Assembly (NCBI GenBank): GCA_029532625.1
Contig: JARFXM010000003.1
Coordinates: 372,001-436,000 of the forward strand
Length of the DNA stretch: 64,000 bases
Source: Lomentospora prolificans
Taxonomy: Eukaryota > Ascomycota > Sordariomycetes > Microascales > Microascaceae
Direction: 5' to 3'
Position numbers and translations under genes: made by a program. Positions 57,146-64,000 of the stretch are shown piece by piece. Position 1 is the stretch's first letter; each line of letters opens with the position of its first letter. The notes below the pieces were generated by a model. That model saw nothing but the letters and a program-made list of their open reading frames with translations. It was not told where the DNA came from and did no database searches.

Positions 57146-60100
57146 ATGGCGTCCGCCGACAAGTCGAGGACGTCCTCGAGCCGCCCATCCTTCTTCTCTC
57201 GAAACAAGAACAAACACGACAGACACTACGACGACGGTCGCCACCTGTCGAGCTTCGAATACCACGACTCGAGCGCTAGTAGCAGTCGCGCTTCGCATCA
57301 CCACCGCAACTCCTCCGCTGTCTCTATAGACCGCGCCGATACCCCCGACTCCGGCTTGAATATGATGGCCGGAGTCATCACGAGTATACCATACGATTCC
57401 GTCCGCCGCGACAACCGATCTCCTGTCCACGCAGAGTTCCATCACGACTCGCACGCGCAAGCCCAAGCTCAAGCAGCAGCGCAGGGCCGACGCGAACCTA
57501 TGCCACATCACCTAAACAAAGGTTTTGGAGATTTTCATCAGTATCCTTCCTTCGATCCTTCCACCATGCCGAACGCGACCTCTCCCCACCATTCGGCGAC
57601 GCGCCTGCCTCACCATCCTGCCGTGAACCTTGCCATGGCCTCCCGCTCAACGAATTCACAACAACAGCAAGGACAACCGCCGCAATGGGCCGGTCCTGGA
57701 TCTGGACGGACGAGCTTAGGCAGCAGTACGATTAATACCAGATACGATTCTTATATAACAAATACCGGAAGAACATCTGGAGACAATGCTAGTATATTCT
57801 CAGGTAATGGTGGTGCTGCCTATGATCCAGGGACCTCTCGCTCATCTAGATTAGCTGCTTTACCTAGTGCTTCCTCCCAGAGTTCATACTCCTCTTACCT
57901 ATCCAACCGGGATTCGAACCGCTTGACAAAATTACCCTCAACCGGCCACGAGGGCTTCCACTTCCCTCGGCCCGATGACGACCGTGTGATAGAGCAGATG
58001 TTTGTACAGCTCATGCAGAAACGAGGGTGGAACAACCTTCCCGAGCAGGCTCGCCGACAGATGAATGCGTATCCGGCCGACAAGAAATGGACCCTTCTAC
58101 ACCAGGACCGCCTTACCGAGTGGCAGGGAGAGCAGAAACGACGGACGACGGCTCGCCCCGGACAGTACGCCAACGTCGATATTACAACTTACTCCGAAGA
58201 GGAGGGTGCTCCGGAATGGTATGTCCGTAAAATTATGGAGGACAAGCTCGACTCGAAGGGGTTTGGTAGTCTCGAGGTCAACTTGAGAACCCAGCAGATC
58301 GGATGGGTTAAGAGGTTCATCGAATGTCAGGGTCAAGTTGCCTTGACTACTTTGCTCCTCAAAATTAACAGGAAGACTGCGTCCGGTCCAACGGCACCTG
58401 ATCTGCCCCGGGGGGACAAGGCCCTCGACCGCGAGTATGATATCATTAAATGTTTAAAGGCTGTGATGAACAACAAGTTTGGCGCCGATGACGCCCTTCA
58501 ACACCAGCAGGTTCTAATAGCGCTTGCAACCGCCTTGACGTCTGGACGGATAACTACACGCAAGCTTGTTAGCGAAGTGCTCACCTTTTTGTGTGACTGG
58601 GACGATGGGCAGGGCCATCTTAAGGTGATTCAGGCACTCGACCAAGTCAAGGCGCAGCAGGGAGAGAATGGGCGCTTCGATGCTTGGATGCGCCTCGTCG
58701 AGGTCGCTGTCGACGGCCGCGGGAAGATGGGCAGTCTCGTAGGCGCGAGCCAGGAAGTACGCAGTGGCGGTGTGGGCATGGAGAACCTGTTGATGGAATA
58801 CGCTGTTGCTACGCTCCTCTTGGTCAACATGATGATCGACAAGCCGGTTAAGGACCTCCAGCTGAGGGTGCATATCCGTGCCCAGTTCACGGCATGCGGT
58901 ATCAAGCGCATCATGCAAAAGATGGAAGGATTCCAGTACGAGTTCATCGACAACCAGATTGAGAAGTTCCGTACCAATGAGGCCATCGACTACGAGGATA
59001 TGCTCGAGAGGGAGAACAACTCAATTAAGGACAATGTTGAGGGCGAAATCAAGGACCTAAACGACCCAGTCCAGATTGTTGATGCTATCCAGCAACGCCT
59101 CGGCGAGTCCAAATCCCAAGATTACTTTGTATCGGCGCTGCAACATCTCCTGCTCATCCCGAATAGCGACAATGAGGAGAGGTTGCGCATGTTCCAGCTC
59201 GTTGACTCTATGCTTAGCTACGTGGCCATGGACAGGAGGCTTCCTGACATGGACCTTAAGCGCAGCCTTAACTTTACTGTGCAGAGCTTGTTGGATAAGC
59301 TGCACACCGATTCCGAGGCGCGGCAGGCCCTGGATGAGGCTCTCGAAGCGCGCCAGATCGCCGACGCCGCACTCGCTGAGAGGGATGAGATGAAAGCCCA
59401 ACTCGAGCTCGGAGCAGACGGATTAGTTGCCAAGATGCAGAGACAGCTTGAAGAGCAGTCTCGCTTCATCGAGGCACAGAGGCGCCAGGCTGAAGGATTG
59501 AAGGCCGAGCTTGAGAACATTCAGACTGTACGTGCTAAGGAGGCGCAACGGTACGAGCTGGAAACCCGAGAGCTGTATCTCATGCTCCGAGACGCTCAGG
59601 ATATAGCCGCCTCCAACGCTGTCAAGGGCACATCGGGCGGTAGTAAGCTCGGCGATGACGACCCGGCCCGGATGCAGGGCATTCTCGACCGTGAGAGGCT
59701 GCTTGAGCGCCTGCAGATGCAGATTGAGCGCCAAAAGACGCAGTACAAGCTCGAGGGCAGGGTCTGGGGCGAAACAGTCGGTCCGTCCGACAGACTCCGT
59801 GCTCTGCGTGAGGAGATGGATGGCTACGGTGATGATGAGGAGGTTGACATTTCCAAGCCTGCGCTTAGCCCTGGCATGCTCGGCAGCGTCAGGAGGCATA
59901 CCAACCTCAACCGCAAGCCGCTACCTGGCACTCCCGACGGCGAGGATAGCATCATGGAAGATGGCGGCGAGGATGCCGAGGTGGTATACGAGAAGCCCAG
60001 AGTCGTCGAGATCCGCCGACCCACCGTCGATCCCAAGCAGCAGGCCGGCCTTCTCAGCGAGATTACTGGCAAAGTCAAGAGATACGGCGATAGCGACGAC

Positions 60101-62423
60101 GAGGATGGAGATGGTGTCACCACAGGTCCTTCGCACCCGAGCCTCGAGTCTCAATCCCCGCTTACCCCAGCCGATAGCGAGCCTCCCAAGATCAAGGTCA
60201 CCGCTGCCGGCTCATCGCCGCCGCCTCCTCCCCCGGCGCCTCCGCTGCCCGGCCAGTCCGGAGCGGCAGCCCCGCCACCAGCGCCACCACCTCCGCCTCC
60301 GGGACTCATCTCTTCCGGCGGTGCTCCTCCACCGGCGCCACCGCCACCACCTCCTGGTCTCATCTCCTCTGGAGGCGGCCCACCGCCGCCTCCCGCTCCG
60401 CCGCCGCCTCCGATGTTTGGTGGTCCTCCCCCGCCTCCTCCACCTCTTCCTGGTGCTATCTCTGGTCACTTTCTTTCGCAGCAGGCCAGCGCCTTCTCGA
60501 CCACCACGCAAGGCATTGGCCTGCCTGTCATGCGGCCTAAGAAGAAGCTCAAGGCGCTCCATTGGGACAAGGTTGATTCTCCTATGACAACTCACTGGGC
60601 TGCGCACGCGCCATCAGCTGAAGAAAGGGAAGAGAAGTACCAGGAGCTTAGCAAGAAGGGTATTCTAGATGAGGTCGAGAAGCTGTTCATGGCTAAGGAG
60701 ATCAAGAAAATTGGAGGCAAGTCCAGCAAGAAGGACGATAAGAAGCAGATCATCTCGCCTGATTTGCGCAAGGCTTACGGTACGTGTCGGATATTTTTCT
60801 CGTACAAACTGGTAGCATATGAACTAACACGCGACAGAAATCGCTTTTGCTAAATGCAGCACGTACTCTGTTGAGAAGATTGTGCAAAAGATCATTCACT
60901 GTGACGACGAGTTCCTCGACAACTCGGGTATCATGGACTTCTTACAAAAGGGGGATCTTGCCAACATTCCCGAGAATACCGCTAAGCAGATGGCGCCGTA
61001 CAGCAAGGACTGGACCGGACCGGACGCCAAGACCGAAGACAACCGCGAGCTGGATCCCTCGGAACTTACACGCGAGGATCAGATCTACTTGTACACTGCG
61101 TTTGAGCTTCATCACTACTGGAAGAGCAGGATGCGGGCTCTCTCTCTTACCAGGTCGTACGAGACAGAGTACGACGAGATCAACAACAAGATCAAGCAGG
61201 TCATGGAGGTGTCGGAGTCGCTGCGTGACTCTGTGTCACTCATGAACGTCCTGGGTCTCATTCTCGACATTGGTAACTACATGAACGACGCCAACAAGCA
61301 GGCGCGTGGTTTCAAGCTCAGCTCGCTCGCGCGCCTGGGCATGGTCAAGGACGACAAGAACGAGACGACGCTGGCGGACCTTGTCGAGCGCATCGTGCGC
61401 AACCAGTACCCGGAGTGGGAGAATTTCTCCAACGATATTGCGGCCGTCATCTCGGTGCAGAAGATCAACATCGACCAGCTGCAGTCGGACGCCAAGAAGT
61501 ACGTCGAAAACATCAAGAACGTGCAGATGTCGCTCGACTCGGGCAACCTCAGCGACCCCAAGAAGTTCCACCCACAAGATCGCGTCAGCCAGGTCGTGCA
61601 GCGCTGCATGAAGGACGCGCGTCGCAAGGCCGAGCAGATGCAGCTATACCTCGAAGAGATGAGCAAGACGTACGACGACATCATGGTGTTCTACGGCGAG
61701 GATCCTGGGGACGAGAATGCGCGCCGAGACTTCTTCGCCAAGCTCGCTGGCTTCGTCCAGGAGTGGAAGAGGTCGCGTGAGAAGAACGTGGCGCTCGAGG
61801 AAACGAGGCGCAGGAACGAGGCGTCCATGAAGAGGAAGCAACAACTCAAGTCGCCCCTGCTAGCGGAGACCAGTGCTGGAGGTGCGCCACCTAGTCCGTC
61901 CAACACGGGCGCCATGGATTCCCTGCTTGAGAAGCTGCGCGCCGCGGCGCCGGCCACCAAGGATGAGCGCGATAGGAGGCGTAGAGCCCGCTTGAAGGAC
62001 AGGCACAGGGACAGGATCGCCTCGGGTCAAAAGGTTCCCGACTTCAACGAAATACCCTCGGTCGAGGCTTCTCTGAAGCAGCAGCAACCGCCCGAAGGTG
62101 TCAATGGCACGTCTGGAGCCGGCGGCCCCGGTAGCACGACGGGTAACGATGGTAACCTGCTGAGCCCCGCGCTCTCATCTCCCAGGGAGGGCCAGGACGA
62201 CGTTGCTGCTCGCGCGGCAATGTTGCTGCAGGGTATGAGGGGCGGCGAAGGCGGCGATGACGTGGATCCCGAGAGAAGAGAGGCGCTACGCAAGCAGCGA
62301 ACCGAAGAAGAGCGTAGGGCGCGCAGGAGAAGAAGGGAGACGGCTAGGTCGGCGAGGAGCGAGGAGGGCAAAGACGACGCGGAGGAGATGCCGCCGCCTC
62401 TGCCTCCGGCCGGGGACGATTAG
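57146..62423 (+). CDS. sepA: Formin SepA/Bni1 (diaphanous-type actin nucleator)
   Basis: Two exons, 57146-60779 and 60838-62423 (58-nt intron within FH2), giving 1739 residues. Order: a disordered Ser/His/Gln-rich N-terminus (1-270); GBD/FH3 (about 272-728, from FPRPDDDRVIEQMFVQLM); a coiled coil (about 730-900); FH1 (about 1023-1105) with several poly-Pro tracts for profilin; FH2 (about 1120-1530, KKKLKALHWDKVDSP, GNYMNDANKQARGFKLS); and a C-terminal DAD (about 1571, MDSLLEKLRAAAP followed by RRRRARLK). Rho-GTP binding to the GBD would relieve GBD-DAD autoinhibition. SepA and Bni1 nucleate actin cables at hyphal tips and the contractile ring at septa. Moulds usually have a single formin, so this gene is probably essential. 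The final DAD region and the acidic, proline-containing tail are intact. Confidence 0.96.
60216..60460 (+). repeat. sepA: Repetitive FH1-coding segment (imperfect proline-rich repeats)
   Basis: Two near-identical units encoding PPPPPPGLISSGG separated by PPPAP blocks form the FH1 domain. The GC-rich repeats also open long, meaningless frames on the minus strand. Repeat number may vary between strains. Confidence 0.8.
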
Positions 62424-63204
62424 CTTTTGGCTTGCAACAAGAGGAATGAAGGGAAGAAAGAGAGAGAAGTGTTTGGGTAGCGTGTGGGAAGATGTACATG
62501 TTCTCTTTTTCTTCTTTCGAGGGATTAGATTGTATGTGGTATATAGTGTATGGGATGGATGGGTGACGGCCAGACTTTCTCATCTCCCCATTTCTTTTTG
62601 GGTTCCTCCTTATTCGCCTGGTTTCATTTCTCTGCACAAGGGAGGGAAAGGGGAGTCAAGGATGCATTAGTACTTGTTGATTTGGGAGGGAGTGGCTGGC
62701 GGACTGAACCTTGATTTTGCGGTTTTTTGAATATATCGTATAATAATGTTTACTCCCAACGTTGGTGTCATGTCACTGTACTTTGAAGTCTAATATTGAA
62801 TAGTGCTTGCTAACTTTTAAGTGGTTGTGTAAGCCTAACCTAGATTTTGTCCATCATCGGCATCACCTATTCAAAGAGGAGGAGATTCAACGACGCACAG
62901 AGCAGTCATAAATGTCATTATTTCTATCGTAATCATCCAGTAAAAGAGAGCTCCAAGTCAACAAACTCCCAACCCTCAAGTCTTGTTAGAATCTCTCTCT
63001 ATACTTGCTTCCCTGTCCACTGCCTCTGCTAAACAACCCCCCACCAAAAGTACGTACATGAACAAGAGTGGGATTTCATTCAAGACATTAACGTTCATGT
63101 ACTCCTTTCTTTCCATCTTTTAAGACATTATCAGCTTTTCTCTTACTTTTTCAATTTTTCTTGTCTTTCTTTTCCTCCCTCAAGGCACTCTTTTGAGAGG
63201 AATG
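62424..63204. other. Intergenic 3' flanks of sepA and of the gene at the window end
   Basis: 781 bp between convergent genes. It is T-rich, with no gene seen; the short frames are chance. Confidence 0.5.
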
Positions 63205-64000
63205 CTACACTTCTTGGACGAGGAGGTTCTCCTTGTCCTCCTTGGGCTCCGCGGCGGGGGTGCTATTCTTGGGATGGTTCTCGACGGCCGCCTCGCCGAG
63301 GCTCTGCTCCCACTGCGTCAGGTAATCGGTAGCAGTACGCTTAATGTTACTGGGCGAGAGGCGGTTGACCACCTGGGCGGTGAGCTCCTCGAGCCGCTGG
63401 TGGTTGATGGAAACGGGAGAAACTAGGCCGAGGGTATTGGCCTTCTTGGTCCTATATAACCGAATTAGCATTTGCAACACTCTTGTTTGCCTCTGGGCCG
63501 GGTCCGCGGAAAATATCATACAGAGGCGACTCGATCTCCTGAGCCTTGACAGAGGTGGACTGCACGCTGGCGTTCTCCTCGTCGTTCATGGTGGACCCGC
63601 TCCACCGCGTCGACTTGCCGGTGGAAGAGGGCGAGTCGAAATTGAGCCACGCCTCGCCGTCGATGCCGTCAAAGGAAAGGGGCGTCCACGAAAAGTGCTT
63701 ATTCCTCGCGCGGGCGTTCCTGTCCCTGGCGGCCGTTAAGCCGGCCGAGGGCCTCGCCGCCTTTGGTTTGGAGGGGGTCTCAACCGTATCATCGCCGGGG
63801 TAGTCAAACGCGGCGGCGAGCTTCGGGCGTCCCGCCGTGGTCGAGGGCCGGATGGTATCTTGGTCGTCGGCGTAGCCCCTGTTATTACCACCGACGGTGT
63901 TGTTGGCGGCGTTATGGGAGCCGGCCTGGCCCGAGAGGTCGATGGCGGTGGAGCGGGTGGTGCCGACGACACCGTTGACGGGCTCGTCGCCGACGGTGAT
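63205..64000 (-). CDS. C-terminal part of an unrecognised protein (N-terminus beyond window edge)
   Basis: Exons: 64000..63522 (open to the edge) and 63451..63205. The 70-nt intron (donor GTATGA, GCTAAT branch, TATATAG acceptor) joins EIESPL to TKKANTLGLVSPVS. About 241 residues are visible. The first part is Ser/Thr/Asn-rich and disordered. A central NKHFSWTPLSFDGIDGEAW looks conserved. The last ~80 residues form a predicted helical segment (HQRLEELTAQVVNRLSPS, KRTATDYLTQWEQSLGE) and end in an acidic, Lys-containing tail. I recognise no named domain. The intron and conserved-looking blocks make it a real gene. The frames called elsewhere across 63736-63972 are shadows. Confidence 0.7.

Noticed and set aside
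57900..57925. Reverse-strand tRNA B-box-like GGTTCGAATCCCGG
   Set aside because: It lies within formin coding sequence and no tRNA stems flank it.
59655..60587. 310-codon second-frame ORF within sepA
   Set aside because: Produced by the GC-rich FH1 and coiled-coil codons read in another frame; the FH1/FH2 frame is clearly the real one.
1..64000. CRISPR arrays, bacterial operons, phage or transposase genes
   Set aside because: Nothing of the kind is visible; the organism is eukaryotic and all recognisable genes are ordinary fungal nuclear genes.

Overview
This window is nuclear DNA from a filamentous ascomycete (Pezizomycotina, most likely a Sordariomycete). The genes are split by short GT-AG introns, mostly 50-130 nt, with CTAAC/CTGAC-type branch points. 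Open frames are rich in C or G at third positions. The encoded set (SAC3, GCN2, Cut12, SepA/Bni1 formin, UreF, Rit1, tyrosinase) is typical of moulds. I see no operons, CRISPR, plasmid, phage or transposon genes, and no tRNA or rRNA gene that I can support.

Layout. 1-614: 3' end of an unrecognised gene. 1518-5987 (-): SAC3 mRNA-export scaffold. 7027-8940 (-): a tyrosinase gene broken by several independent lesions, followed by 1.7 kb without genes. 10621-11928 (-) and 12477-14581 (+): LTV1 and LSG1, two ribosome-biogenesis factors sharing a divergent promoter. 15322-17128 (+): acyl-CoA dehydrogenase. 18198-18767 (+): Spo12-like mitotic-exit protein. 19210-20715 (-): DRG2/Rbg2 GTPase. 21200-22462 (+): Cwc2 splicing factor. 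22557-23533 (-): UreF urease chaperone. 23901-26083 (-): Cut12-like spindle pole body protein. 27070-32181 (+): GCN2 kinase. 33501-34321 (+): Cdc34-type E2. 35975-39033 (+): UIM protein with a degenerate USP-like region. 40937-42328 (+): Sis1/Psi1 DnaJ. 42329-47351: 5 kb with no convincing gene. 47352-48374 (+): HAD hydrolase. 48709-50234 (-): Rit1 initiator-tRNA modifier. 51121-51852 (-): RING protein. 53054-53546 (-): small membrane protein. 57146-62423 (+): SepA/Bni1 formin. 63205-64000 (-): 3' end of an unrecognised gene.

Most genes are conserved housekeeping genes, so neighbours are not expected to form one pathway. Translation is over-represented: LTV1 and LSG1 (ribosome maturation), Rbg2 (ribosome-associated GTPase), Rit1 (keeps initiator tRNA out of elongation) and GCN2 (translation control). 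I did not find a convincing undescribed system. The most informative oddities are the multiply broken tyrosinase, an out-of-frame start in rit1 caused by a C9 tract, a GC-AG intron next to 15- and 25-nt exons in rbg2, a USP-like protein apparently lacking its catalytic cysteine, and several in-frame alternative-splicing possibilities. Exon boundaries were worked out by hand from splice consensus, reading frame and family resemblance; no alignment or RNA data were available.
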